Notes: generated by a model from the sequence alone, not told the origin. Numbered from the stretch's first letter, positions 31,911 to 40,703 are shown. The stretch is DNA of 50,170 nucleotides from Paenibacillus foliorum (GCF_013141765.1 NZ_WHOD01000129.1:1-50170), one strand, 5' to 3'. Made by a program: numbers and translations.

Positions 31911-33125
31911 TTAACCGATCTCGATCACGTTTTGATACGCGATGCCATTCACACTGTAGGTTCCATCCTCTAGCCTTGCTGTCACCAGCTTCACAGCTTG
32001 GTTCCCGCCACTGACGTCAGCTACCAGCCTTGTCTCAACCATAATTCTCTCCTGACCACGCAGCTCTTTCGCTCTGCGGAACGCTTCCTCGCGTTTAGAA
32101 GCCGTATAAGTGATTAACACCCGATGAGGCTCCTCTATTGGACGCTTGCTCACCACTTCTAGAATACGGTTTGTTTTGAGCGCAAAACCTGTCGCCGGAG
32201 CTGTACGTCCGAATTGAGTCAGCAGATTATCATACCGCCCACCGCTGCATACCGGAAAACCAAGATCCGCCGCATAGCCTTCAAAAGTCATACCTGTATA
32301 ATAAGAAAAATCTCCAATCATCGTCAGATCGATTAGTACATGCTCAGAAACGCCGTAAGCCTTCAGAACATCCCACACCTCACACAAGTGTGCTATCGAT
32401 TGCTGAGCTATCGGATCCTTGGTAACCTGCCTAGCTTGTGTACAAATTTCCTGACCACCACGCAGTCTAAGTATGCCTTCGAGCTCCTGCTGCACTACTG
32501 CAGTCAACTGTAGAGATTTAATTGTCTCTCTATAGCCCACATAGTCACGGTTCAATAAGCATTCCTTCAAGCTTTGCTGCGCATCTTGACGATCCTTCAG
32601 CGTTTCGTTGAACAGTCCTGTTAAAAAGCCTACATGACCAAGCGCAATCTTGAACTCTTGTACTCCAGCAGCCTGCAAGCTAGCGATTGCTAGCGCAATA
32701 ACCTCGGCATCGGACTCTGAGGAAGCATCCCCTACAAGCTCAACTCCAGTCTGAAAAAACTCCGCATCGCGTCCCGCTTCAGCTTCAAACGCGCGAAAAA
32801 CGTTCGCATGATAGGATAGCCGAATCGGAAACGCCTGTTCTTTCAACAAAGAAGACACTACACGTGCGATCGGCGCTGTAATATCAGAACGCATAACCAA
32901 TGTCGTCCCATTGCGGTCCAACAGCTTGAATAGCTTACGATCCTCCGTAGAGCTCGCCACCCCAACCGTATCGTAGAACTCTAATGTCGGCGTAATAATT
33001 TCCTGATAGCCCCAACGCTCCATACATTGAAGAACATTAGTTTCGATGGCACGCAGCTTAGCCACAGCCGCCGGCAAATAATCCTTAACTCCGGTTGGTT
33101 TTTCAAACACTTTCGGTTTCGACAC
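31911..33125 (-). CDS. hisZ: ATP phosphoribosyltransferase regulatory subunit
   Basis: A histidyl-tRNA-synthetase-like protein that assembles with short HisG into a hetero-octamer and carries histidine feedback control. 404 residues. Class II synthetase core motifs are visible (TPTLEFYDTVG, LRSDITAPIAR-like LVMRSDITAPIARV, and a C-terminal SGGRYDNLL), but no anticodon-binding domain typical of HisS. The start is GTG at 33125 after GGTGAGG. First gene of the his operon, with a promoter at 33214-33242. Confidence 0.95.
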   Translation of the reverse strand: MSKPKVFEKPTGVKDYLPAAVAKLRAIETNVLQCMERWGYQEIITPTLEFYDTVGVASSTEDRKLFKLLDRNGTTLVMRSDITAPIARVVSSLLKEQAFPIRLSYHANVFRAFEAEAGRDAEFFQTGVELVGDASSESDAEVIALAIASLQAAGVQEFKIALGHVGFLTGLFNETLKDRQDAQQSLKECLLNRDYVGYRETIKSLQLTAVVQQELEGILRLRGGQEICTQARQVTKDPIAQQSIAHLCEVWDVLKAYGVSEHVLIDLTMIGDFSYYTGMTFEGYAADLGFPVCSGGRYDNLLTQFGRTAPATGFALKTNRILEVVSKRPIEEPHRVLITYTASKREEAFRRAKELRGQERIMVETRLVADVSGGNQAVKLVTARLEDGTYSVNGIAYQNVIEIG

Positions 33126-33213
33126 TAACCCTCACCTGCCTATATTAAACTTTATAATTTCTATAAACGCTTTAGCGCGATACCATGCTACCAAAATAAA
33201 GAATGTAATCGTA

Positions 33214-33242
33214 ATTTTATCATTGAAATCGCCTAGAGTCAA
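33214..33242 (-). promoter_or_regulatory. Sigma-A promoter of the his operon
   Basis: On the minus strand TTGACT (33237-33242), 17 bases, TAAAAT (33214-33219). The leader to hisZ is only about 80 bases, too short for a T-box, so control is likely at HisG/HisZ feedback or by an unseen repressor. Confidence 0.75.
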
Positions 33243-33267
33243 TGTGAATCCTGATCTTTTGTTTATC

Positions 33268-33307
33268 TAAAAAAAAGGACTACACGGCATGGTTAGCCGT
33301 TAGTCCT
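33268..33307 (-). terminator. Terminator after the GDPD gene
   Basis: AGGACT (33276-33281) pairs with AGTCCT (33302-33307), with an inner CGGC/GCCG stem; eight T residues follow on the minus strand. It ends the LacI-ABC-PHP-GDPD operon just before the his promoter. Confidence 0.9.
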
Positions 33308-33324
33308 CTTTTGCATCATCAACC

Positions 33325-34041
33325 TTACCTTGTCAATCCTGCCAGTTCTGTAACTGCCCTTGTAGTAATTACATCTACCCCTATTTGGACAAATCTCCGC
33401 ATAACGTCAGGGTCGTTCACAGTGTACACCCATACCGCGAGACCGGATGCATGGGCTAGATCCACTACTTCCTGATGGCATGTCTCATAATTCATATTCA
33501 GACCATAATAAGAACCACTCACGGATTCTTTGCATACTTTTTCTGCATACAGCGAGTAGTCGTTTCTCTCTTCCGCAGTAAACTCATTTGGCGTATTGAA
33601 TACGACTTGAATATCACGATGACGAGAGGTGATGCTTTCGCTGCATCCTGTAATAAAAACTTGATTCTCCGCTTGATATTGCTTCACCAGTTGAATAGCA
33701 GGTTCAATGGCAGCCGGCGTTTTTATATCCAAATTTAGCTTCACTTCGTATTGTTTAGCTATCTGGAGGATGTCACTCAACCTTACAATTTCGTATTTCT
33801 CATATATAGCGCTGACTTTCACCCTCGTCTCGAGCTGATTTAGCTGCTCATAGGTACATTCGTGAAGCAAGGGGGAGTCATCATGGAGTAAAACGATTAT
33901 GCCATCCTTGGTGACTCTCAAATCTACCTCTACAATATCCGCCCCCAGCCGAATTCCCTCCATAAAGCTTTCCACCGTATTGTCCGGTGCAATCCCGCAC
34001 CCTGTATGCGCAGCAATCTTAGGAGCCGATGGTTTGTCCAT
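33325..34041 (-). CDS. Glycerophosphodiester phosphodiesterase
   Basis: A cytoplasmic GDPD-family TIM barrel, 238 residues, expected to cut glycerophosphodiesters to glycerol-3-phosphate and an alcohol. Seen: GADIVEVDLRVTKDG with the metal-binding Glu and Asp, VLLHDD with the second catalytic His, LNLDIKTP with the conserved Lys, and a C-terminal VWVYTVNDPD. The usual first motif HRG reads HTGCG, so the catalytic His is kept but the conserved Arg is not. ATG at 34041 is preferred because GGAGG lies eight bases upstream. It follows the PHP gene by 18 bases and is last in an importer operon, suggesting it acts on the imported compound. Confidence 0.87.
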   Translation of the reverse strand: MDKPSAPKIAAHTGCGIAPDNTVESFMEGIRLGADIVEVDLRVTKDGIIVLLHDDSPLLHECTYEQLNQLETRVKVSAIYEKYEIVRLSDILQIAKQYEVKLNLDIKTPAAIEPAIQLVKQYQAENQVFITGCSESITSRHRDIQVVFNTPNEFTAEERNDYSLYAEKVCKESVSGSYYGLNMNYETCHQEVVDLAHASGLAVWVYTVNDPDVMRRFVQIGVDVITTRAVTELAGLTR

Positions 34042-34059
34042 CTTCATTCCCTCCAGAAA

Positions 34060-35088
34060 TTAATTGTCGTGTTGAAAATAGAATGGATTGGTAAATGCGA
34101 TCATCGTTATGCTGTTATGAAACGCACCATGTAGCTCCGCCCGGAGCCATATCACTCCTTCAATATCAACCCCGCATGAAGCTGTCGAAGCCTGCTGGGA
34201 CACTTTGAGCTCCCCAACCGTCCCTTTATTACTCACAAGACGTACCTTCAATTCTTGATCATCCAGCTGCCAATGCTCTGCCCTTTCGGAGAAGTCTATC
34301 TCTACCTTGACCACAGCTGTGTTCACAGTCTCATTTACTTTTACTACAGATCCGATCCCGTGCACAGATTCCGATGGATCGATTTGAAGGGTACATTGTA
34401 ACCGGGGTCCCATTGTTACGCTTACTGAACCCTCTCTGATCGCATTGACAGCCAGCTTTTCTACCTCTGTTGGATCCAATGCTGAATCTCTATTGTTGTC
34501 CAAACCCAAATACGTAACAGCAATGGGCTCCGTTACTTTTACCGAGGAAACATGCCAATCTCTACCGCATACTGCTGCAATCCTATGTCCCTTGTTTAAG
34601 CGATCCGTCCATAGCTGAAACGCCCTTTGATTGCTGTTCATAATCGAAGGGAACGTATAAGACCAGACTTCAATATAATCGATGTCATCCCAATCGGCTA
34701 TTTCATATTCCCAGTAGCAGCCTGTGCACAAAGGACTTCCAACACGATAAGGATGCGCAATACCAACGATGCCGCCTTGCCGGTGTACCCTTTCAATTCC
34801 TTTATGTATATCCTGGATCCCCAAATCTCTCCAGTCCACATAAGCGGTAATCCCAATAGCAAGCATATGACCAAAGAAGGTTGTCCACTCCATGCCCCGA
34901 ATAATCTGCAGCTGCGTTTCAGACTGGATTTGTTCCCTCTCTAAGAGAGGCGACATCGTATTATGGTCGGTCATTGCAATCCCGAATAAACCAAGCTCCT
35001 TGGCGCTTCGCGCAAGCTCAAGCAGAGAATGCTGACCATCACTGTGAAACGTATGGGTATGCAGTTCATAAGGAAGCCACTGCTTCAT
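34060..35088 (-). CDS. PHP-domain metallohydrolase, CehA/McbA-like
   Basis: A 342-residue cytoplasmic protein. PHP metal-binding motifs are complete: ELHTHTFHSDG near 8, GIAMTDHNT near 37, RGMEW near 65, GIAHPYR near 109, DYIEVWS near 135 and GRDWHV near 175. The last 100 or so residues form a beta-rich domain. Family members hydrolyse esters or phosphoesters; the substrate here is unknown. Its ATG overlaps the stop of the upstream small gene by four bases, so the two are translated together and may form one functional unit. Confidence 0.85.
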   Translation of the reverse strand: MKQWLPYELHTHTFHSDGQHSLLELARSAKELGLFGIAMTDHNTMSPLLEREQIQSETQLQIIRGMEWTTFFGHMLAIGITAYVDWRDLGIQDIHKGIERVHRQGGIVGIAHPYRVGSPLCTGCYWEYEIADWDDIDYIEVWSYTFPSIMNSNQRAFQLWTDRLNKGHRIAAVCGRDWHVSSVKVTEPIAVTYLGLDNNRDSALDPTEVEKLAVNAIREGSVSVTMGPRLQCTLQIDPSESVHGIGSVVKVNETVNTAVVKVEIDFSERAEHWQLDDQELKVRLVSNKGTVGELKVSQQASTASCGVDIEGVIWLRAELHGAFHNSITMIAFTNPFYFQHDN

Positions 35089-35549
35089 AGCGCCTCATCC
35101 CCTTCCCACACCGACAGCTTGTAGCTGCACGTTTCTGTAACGAGTGCGTGAATGCTCAACGTGATAGACCATTGTCCTTCCAATAGCGCCCCCGGCATAA
35201 GGCCGGGAGAAGCAGTACCGGTGGCAAGAAACAAGTGCTGCTCTGAATCTTGTCGATGGCACGCCCCCCGAAACCCGTTCGGGTCATCGACTGAAATCGT
35301 AATTAAATTTTTTAATGGAAGAAATCTTCTCCACCCTTCTTCCATAACCGGATCATTTCCATCACTGTATTTCCGCAAGCTTTGGCCAATGATCTCTTTG
35401 GATAAGGCTTCATTGTCCAGGCTTTTCGGAGAGTAGCTGAAGTCGATATTCAGCTTGCAGCATGAATCGGATACAGCAAATGAATAGGTGATATGAGTCT
35501 GGTTCTGCGCAGACGTCAGCTTTTCCTCGATTTCAAGTAATTGATTCAT
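35085..35549 (-). CDS. Small beta-rich protein coupled to the PHP hydrolase
   Basis: A 154-residue protein with no signal peptide and no recognised family by name. The central part (FLPLKNLITISVDDPNGFRGA, then GTASPGLMPGALLEGQWSIT shown in two pieces) alternates like a beta sandwich. From memory, a similar segment occurs as an N-terminal domain fused to PHP hydrolases in other bacteria; if so this is a split-off accessory domain (inference). ATG at 35549 follows AGGTGG; it overlaps the substrate-binding-protein gene's end region by none and lies about 20 bases after its stop. It overlaps the PHP start by four bases. Confidence 0.65.
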   Translation of the reverse strand: MNQLLEIEEKLTSAQNQTHITYSFAVSDSCCKLNIDFSYSPKSLDNEALSKEIIGQSLRKYSDGNDPVMEEGWRRFLPLKNLITISVDDPNGFRGACHRQDSEQHLFLATGTASPGLMPGALLEGQWSITLSIHALVTETCSYKLSVWEGDEAL

Positions 35550-35569
35550 GATTCCACCTTCGTACGACA

Positions 35570-36958
35570 TTATTTTTGTGCTGCGAGCCATGCTGTCGAT
35601 TCTTTTTGAGCTTTCTCCAAGGCCGCTTCAAGTGATGATTTGCCAAGCAGCCCTTCTTCTACAGACTCTGATAGAATATAACGAGGCTGGCCGGAACGGT
35701 AAGGATAACGAGGCGCCCAAAGCTTGCCCATCGATTCCAATTCAATCACCGCATGTGGATTTTTTTGCAAGCTTTCCCACTTCACTGCTGATTTGATTAC
35801 CGGGAGGAATTGTGAGCTTTGTTCTTCCCACATATATTTCTGGAAGAAGTCACTTACACTGAACTTCAGAAACTCCCAAGACAGCTCTTTGTTTGCACTG
35901 CTCTTAGCAATCGAGTACGGACTCCCTGCGAACATGCCGCCCATTTTCTTCTCTTTATTGATAAACAATTGAGCAACACCATACTGATCCTGCAGGCCTG
36001 CCGCATAAATCTGATCTACAAAAATCGGCTGTACACGAATATGAATAGCAATATCATTATTGGCCGTTCCCCACTTCTCTCCACCCTGCTTTACAAGTAC
36101 TCCTTTTGGTGCTAAAGCGTTCAGGTCACTCATCCATTTAAGCCCTTTTAGCATCTCTGGAGAATTAAAATTCACTTCCATCCCTTTAAAAAGAAATCCT
36201 TTTCCCCAGCTGCCGCCATACGCTTCAGCCGCATTCATAACCGAATCCGCCGCATCTGCGCCTGCATAGAAAGCTCCATAGTTTTGCTTTCCGGTTTTAG
36301 GATTGATGCCCGTCATTTTTTTTGCTTTCTCCAGTATTTCCTCCGGAGTCGGATTTTTCGAAAGCTCCTCTACGCCCCATTCCTTAAAAATCTTTTTGTC
36401 GTAAGCGATAACCCTTGTGTCCCCAATAAAAGGAAGTCCATAAATTTGCAAATCTTTATCCTTAGGTCCCATCGCCTTCCAGCCTTCAACCTGATTATCG
36501 ATGAAAACGCCGAGATCAAATTTATCCTTTTCAATATAAGGTGCCAGAGGCTCCAACAAATCCTGGCTGGCCAAGTTCGCAATTCCCGGTACCTGGAATA
36601 CATCCGCTCCTTTGGAATTGAGCATCGCATCCGTTTTTTGGACGTAGCCGTCCCAGCCCAGCAGAATAAACTCAATAGTAGCCCCTGGATAAAGACGTTC
36701 AAATTCTTTTTTCAGCACCGATACTCCCTTAACTTTTTTCCCTGAGAGAGGATTGGTTTTGTCATCCATGCTGAAGTCCCCGATTAACTGCACCTTAAGT
36801 GTACCCGACCACTTTTTATCAGAAACCTTAGCCGCTGAGTCGCTCACTACCGCGGGTTTATTATCAGCCTTAGTGCTGCACCCCACTATTAATTGCATCG
36901 CGAATACGTTAAGCAGAACAGCGGATACCATCCATTTTTTCGTTTTATTTTTTATCAT
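35570..36958 (-). CDS. ABC importer substrate-binding lipoprotein (family 1, sugar type)
   Basis: A 462-residue lipoprotein with basic start, hydrophobic segment and lipobox LIVGC (Cys27), to be modified by Lgt (encoded at 41401) and anchored outside the membrane. The body shows the fold pattern of large sugar- or glycerophosphodiester-binding proteins (FERLYPGATIEFILLGWDG, DVFQVPGIANLASQDLLEPL). ATG at 36958 follows GGAAGG at nine bases; GTG at 36967 is unlikely. Genes downstream encode PHP and GDPD hydrolases, so a phosphorylated or glycerol-linked ligand similar to UgpB substrates is plausible but unproven. Confidence 0.88.
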   Translation of the reverse strand: MIKNKTKKWMVSAVLLNVFAMQLIVGCSTKADNKPAVVSDSAAKVSDKKWSGTLKVQLIGDFSMDDKTNPLSGKKVKGVSVLKKEFERLYPGATIEFILLGWDGYVQKTDAMLNSKGADVFQVPGIANLASQDLLEPLAPYIEKDKFDLGVFIDNQVEGWKAMGPKDKDLQIYGLPFIGDTRVIAYDKKIFKEWGVEELSKNPTPEEILEKAKKMTGINPKTGKQNYGAFYAGADAADSVMNAAEAYGGSWGKGFLFKGMEVNFNSPEMLKGLKWMSDLNALAPKGVLVKQGGEKWGTANNDIAIHIRVQPIFVDQIYAAGLQDQYGVAQLFINKEKKMGGMFAGSPYSIAKSSANKELSWEFLKFSVSDFFQKYMWEEQSSQFLPVIKSAVKWESLQKNPHAVIELESMGKLWAPRYPYRSGQPRYILSESVEEGLLGKSSLEAALEKAQKESTAWLAAQK

Positions 36959-37053
36959 TCTTAGCACCCTTCCCTGATATGTATTATTTTTTCCTGAATC
37001 CTTCGATCCTCACTGTTCTACTCTGCGCGGCCTATAACCGCTGCTCAATCAGC

Positions 37054-37908
37054 TCACTCTCCCTTCAGTCCACTTAATGCGATGCTGCGTATGATATATT
37101 TCTGCAAGAATAGGAACACAACAACGATCGGTAAAATACTCGCTGTCGCAAGTGCCATCGTAAGACCGCCCAAACGCGTCCCATTCTCAAACGAGAAGCT
37201 GGCAAGAAATAACGGAATCGTTCTTAAAGCATGATCGTTAATTACTACAAGCGGCCACAGAAAAGCATTCCAGCTATCTAGAAAGGATAAGATCGCCAAT
37301 GTCGCAGTAATCGGGCCCGTGAGCGGCAAATAAATTTGAAAAAAAGTTCTCTTCTCGCTCGAACCGTCAATCTGCGCAGCCTCCCTCAAGCTGTCAGGCA
37401 GCTGATCGAAATACTGCTTGGATAACAAAATACCAAAGCCATACAAAATAGCTGGTGCAATCAAGGGAACGTACGTATTAATCAAGCCGAATTTATTAAA
37501 CATTGAAAATAAAGGAATTAATCTTGTTTCCATTGGGATCATCATCGTACCTAGCACGACTAGAAACAGCACTTTTTTTCCGTAGAATTGGCCCTTCGAA
37601 AAGGCATACCCCGCCAGAAGGGAGCTAGCGACGCTCAAACAAACAGCGCAGATGGCCACAAAGCCGGAGTTCAAATACGATTTAAAGAGAGTTGCATTTT
37701 CCAACACGAGTTCATAGTTAAAGATGGAAGGTTGTTTCGGGAAAAAGGATGGTGGAAACGGTGGCTGTAAGTTAGCCGTCCGTTCGAAACCGATGCTGAG
37801 CATCCATAGGAATGGAGAGATCATGATCACACTCAGGACAAAAAGAGTAACAAAGATAACGATTTCAATTAGGGACGGTTTTCTTGATAGTACGCTTGTT
37901 GTTTTCAT
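37054..37908 (-). CDS. ABC importer permease, MalG/UgpE type
   Basis: A 284-residue permease with six transmembrane helices. The ATPase-coupling EAA loop is visible as EAAQIDGSSEKRTFFQIYLP near 190. It starts with an N-terminal helix after SRKPSLIEI and ends RSIALSGLKGE. It pairs with the MalF-type permease encoded immediately upstream (17-base gap). No ATPase gene is in the operon. Confidence 0.93.
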   Translation of the reverse strand: MKTTSVLSRKPSLIEIVIFVTLFVLSVIMISPFLWMLSIGFERTANLQPPFPPSFFPKQPSIFNYELVLENATLFKSYLNSGFVAICAVCLSVASSLLAGYAFSKGQFYGKKVLFLVVLGTMMIPMETRLIPLFSMFNKFGLINTYVPLIAPAILYGFGILLSKQYFDQLPDSLREAAQIDGSSEKRTFFQIYLPLTGPITATLAILSFLDSWNAFLWPLVVINDHALRTIPLFLASFSFENGTRLGGLTMALATASILPIVVVFLFLQKYIIRSIALSGLKGE

Positions 37909-37925
37909 GACATTTTCCTCTTCAG

Positions 37926-38807
37926 TTATATTTTCATCTTAGTAAGCTTAAGATTCAGCATGGTGAAGAACAGAATGATAGCAAACAGGACGTAGGCTGC
38001 TGCTGAAGCGATACCATATTCCGTGCCGCCAAAGCCTCTTTCGTAAATAAACCCTACAATCGTATGAAGAGAACGGGCCGGACTGCCTTGAAGTCCACCC
38101 AGCAGATAAACGTCCGTAAATCGCTGCAAACCAGAAATCCAGCCGATCACAATCAGAAAGGAGAACGTTCCGTACATATTGGGAATCGTGATATATAACC
38201 ACTTTTGAATGCCCGTAGCCCCATCAATTGCTCCTGCTTCGTATATTTCCTCTGAAATCGCTTGCAAATTTGCCAGAAATATAATGACTACAAAGCCTAA
38301 CCAATGCCACGAGCCAAGCAAAATTGCCCCCCAACGCGCACTCGACGGTTCAGCCAACCAAACGGAAGTCGGAAGTCCCAGCATCGATAGAAAATAATTA
38401 AGCAAGCCGAACTCCGGATGCAGTACAAACAGAAAAAGCATCGAAGCTGCTACAACAGATGTTATGTAGGGGATAAACAGCAAAATCTTAAACAAATTTT
38501 TTCCCCATTTAAGTTCGCTGATGAGCGATGCCAGAATAAATCCAAACGGAATGGTCAAAAGAAGCTGAAAAAATCCCATATAGAAAGTGTTGAACACTGC
38601 TTTCCAAAATACATTGGAGTTTAATACCGACTTGTAATTGTCAATTCCAGCCCATGTTTCAGTTGCTCTGCCAGATACATAAAGACTTAGACGAAATGAT
38701 TCGAAAACAGGGTAAACCATAAACAACAGGATGCCGAGTAAGGTGGGAAGCAAGAATAAATACCAGATCATTGAACTGCTTTTATGCCGGTATGCTTGGC
38801 TTTGCAT
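37926..38807 (-). CDS. ABC importer permease, MalF/UgpA type
   Basis: A 293-residue permease with six transmembrane helices and the EAA loop EAGAIDGATGIQKWLYITIP near 195. It starts at ATG 38807 after AAGGAG at ten bases. Second gene of the operon behind the LacI-type regulator (49-base gap without a visible promoter). Confidence 0.93.
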   Translation of the reverse strand: MQSQAYRHKSSSMIWYLFLLPTLLGILLFMVYPVFESFRLSLYVSGRATETWAGIDNYKSVLNSNVFWKAVFNTFYMGFFQLLLTIPFGFILASLISELKWGKNLFKILLFIPYITSVVAASMLFLFVLHPEFGLLNYFLSMLGLPTSVWLAEPSSARWGAILLGSWHWLGFVVIIFLANLQAISEEIYEAGAIDGATGIQKWLYITIPNMYGTFSFLIVIGWISGLQRFTDVYLLGGLQGSPARSLHTIVGFIYERGFGGTEYGIASAAAYVLFAIILFFTMLNLKLTKMKI

Positions 38808-38856
38808 AATGTCTTATCTCCTTTTTATAAAAACTTTCATCAGGTTCGGTTTACAA

Positions 38857-39885
38857 TCATCCGTTACCGATAGGACCTGTCGTTCCCCGTATGATCAGTT
38901 TGGGTTCATATTCAATTTGAACCGGATTAATTTCGAGCTTTTGTATCAAGCGGTTCAACATGAATACCGAATCTTGCCCCATCTTTTCTTTTTCCGTGTG
39001 GATCGTAGTCAAAGGTGGGTTCGAGAGACTTGCAAAATCAATATTATCCGATCCCACAATTGAAATATCTTGCGGAATCCGCAAACCTTTTTCCATAATC
39101 GCCCTTATTGCCCCAAGTGCCAGCATATCGTTTGTAGCAAAAATAGCAGTGGGATATAAATTCGAGCTATGGGAACGTTCCCATATCGAATATAAACCTT
39201 TGCAACCATCATCAAACAAAGACGTTGGAGAAAAATATATATGTTCATTCGAAATTTCGCAACCACGTTCGCGCAAGCGTTCATAAAAGCCTTCGTAACG
39301 CAGATGATGACTCCGGTGTTCCTGAGGCCCAGCAATGACACCAAAATGTCTATGGCCTTGTTCATATAAATGATCTGCAGCCATCTTCCCGCCTTTCCGA
39401 TCATTATTAACTAGCTGAATCACATTATTATTTTCTGCAGTACCATTTACCATCAGATAAGGAATATCGAAGCCGTCAATGTAACCTATCATTTCCTGAC
39501 TAAGTCGGCTGACTAAGACAAGTCCATCTACTCTCTTTTCCAGCATATAATCCGCAGAACGCAGAGACATTTCTTTATCTGTCGATACAAATACGGAATA
39601 GTTAAGACTTTCTGCAGCTGCCAATATCGAATCAAGTATCTTCCCGTAAATAGGATGCGATACAATCGGATAGTCCTTCCGGTAAATGATGACTCCGATA
39701 TTATAGGTTCGATGAGACACCATGGCTCTGGCCACCGCATTTGGCTTATATTGTAATTCTTGAATGGCACTCATCACTTTCTCGCGAGTTTCCGGACTAG
39801 TATAGCCCTTACCTGAAATCACTCTTGAAACAGTAGATTTGGAAACGCTTGCAACATTAGCAACATCTATTATTGTATAACTCAA
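38857..39885 (-). CDS. LacI-family transcriptional regulator
   Basis: A 342-residue regulator: N-terminal LacI helix-turn-helix (IIDVANVASVSKSTVSRVI) with hinge, then a periplasmic-binding-protein-like effector domain with AIFATNDMLALGAIRAI. The start is TTG at 39885 after GGGGGG. It heads the importer operon; a palindromic AAGCGCTT site lies just downstream of its -10 and is a candidate autoregulatory operator. The natural inducer is likely the imported solute. Confidence 0.92.
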   Translation of the reverse strand: MSYTIIDVANVASVSKSTVSRVISGKGYTSPETREKVMSAIQELQYKPNAVARAMVSHRTYNIGVIIYRKDYPIVSHPIYGKILDSILAAAESLNYSVFVSTDKEMSLRSADYMLEKRVDGLVLVSRLSQEMIGYIDGFDIPYLMVNGTAENNNVIQLVNNDRKGGKMAADHLYEQGHRHFGVIAGPQEHRSHHLRYEGFYERLRERGCEISNEHIYFSPTSLFDDGCKGLYSIWERSHSSNLYPTAIFATNDMLALGAIRAIMEKGLRIPQDISIVGSDNIDFASLSNPPLTTIHTEKEKMGQDSVFMLNRLIQKLEINPVQIEYEPKLIIRGTTGPIGNG

Positions 39886-40015
39886 TCGATCCCCCCACTT
39901 CTGTAATCACTCAGCTGTCCCTTATTCTAGATTACCTTGAAGCACGCACCTTTGGTTTTAGGCCGCGCGTTCTACTTGTCTCAAATCGCTATAGGTTAAG
40001 AGAAGAAATCAGGTT

Positions 40016-40023
40016 AAGCGCTT
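40016..40023 (-). promoter_or_regulatory. Candidate LacI-family operator or cre site
   Basis: The core AAGCGCTT is a perfect palindrome within GGAAAGCGCTTAACC. Both LacI-type operators and CcpA cre sites centre on such a CG. It lies 12 bases downstream of the -10 box, about at the transcription start, where binding would block the operon. Confidence 0.6.
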
Positions 40024-40034
40024 TCCTTTCTCTG

Positions 40035-40064
40035 ATTATACAATACCCTTATTGCATTTGACAA
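40035..40064 (-). promoter_or_regulatory. Sigma-A promoter of the LacI/ABC operon
   Basis: On the minus strand TTGTCA (40059-40064), an 18-base spacer and a perfect TATAAT (40035-40040). This appears to be the only promoter for the seven-gene operon 39885-33325. Confidence 0.75.
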
Positions 40065-40109
40065 CTTATTTTTGTTTGACCCTCGAGCTACGGCCCTGTC
40101 ACCTGACTA

Positions 40110-40154
40110 CTTCCCTTGTGAGCACATCACACTAATCCTATGTCACAGGGGAAG
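40110..40154. repeat. Inverted repeat downstream of the acyltransferase gene
   Basis: CTTCCCTTGTGA (40110-40121) and TCACAGGGGAAG (40143-40154) pair in 11 of 12 positions around a 21-base loop. AGGGGA (40147-40152) can alternatively pair with TCCCCT (40162-40167). No T run follows on the minus strand, so it is a poor terminator; it may end the hprK-lgt-ppaX-acyltransferase message by other means. Confidence 0.55.
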
Positions 40155-40183
40155 ACAATATCTCCCCTGCAACTCTGATGTCC

Positions 40184-40702
40184 TTAACCTTCTCCCTTAT
40201 CTATCACCTCAGTTAACCGCACATCCTCCCTAATTACACGCAAAGGATTACCTGCAACAAAGCTGTAAGGAGCTACGTCTTTATGAACTACCGATCCCGC
40301 TCCGATTACTGCATGATCTCCGATAGTCACCCCAGGTAGAATCGTCGTGTTAGCCCCGATCATCACATGAGAACCAATATGGACCGTACCAATTCGATAC
40401 TCCTTGATCAGATACTCATGCGTTAAGATGGTCGTATTATAACCAATGATGGTGTTATCCCCAACTTCAATTCGCTCAGGGAAAAATACATCCACCATTA
40501 CCATTAACGCAAAGGAGGTATGCTCTCCCACCTTCATCCCGAGCACGCTGCGGTAAATCCAGCGCTTCAAGGGTAAAGAGGGGGCATACCTTGAGATTTG
40601 AATGAATATGAAATTTTTGACCGCCTTCCACCTGCTGACCGTACGGTACATTTGCCATAGCGAGTTTGGTCCTTCTACCGGATACTTGTCCGTCTTTCTC
40701 AA
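40184..40702 (-). CDS. Hexapeptide-repeat acyltransferase (YvoF-like)
   Basis: A 172-residue left-handed beta-helix acyltransferase. Hexapeptide repeats are visible from about 60 onward (IEVGDNTIIGYNTTI, VHIGSHVMIGANTTILPGV, IGDHAVIGAGSVV), ending with the family's PYSFVAGNPLRVI. The acceptor is unknown. The TTG at 40702 is chosen because GAGGAG lies seven bases upstream; length equals that of B. subtilis YvoF as I recall. It begins within a few bases of the ppaX stop; order hprK-lgt-ppaX-yvoF is conserved. Confidence 0.88.
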   Translation of the reverse strand: MRKTDKYPVEGPNSLWQMYRTVSRWKAVKNFIFIQISRYAPSLPLKRWIYRSVLGMKVGEHTSFALMVMVDVFFPERIEVGDNTIIGYNTTILTHEYLIKEYRIGTVHIGSHVMIGANTTILPGVTIGDHAVIGAGSVVHKDVAPYSFVAGNPLRVIREDVRLTEVIDKGEG

Positions 40703-40703
40703 G

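Noticed and set aside
33126..33213. T-box or other riboswitch in the his leader
   Set aside because: The leader from the predicted start is only about 80 bases and shows no T-box or known aptamer.
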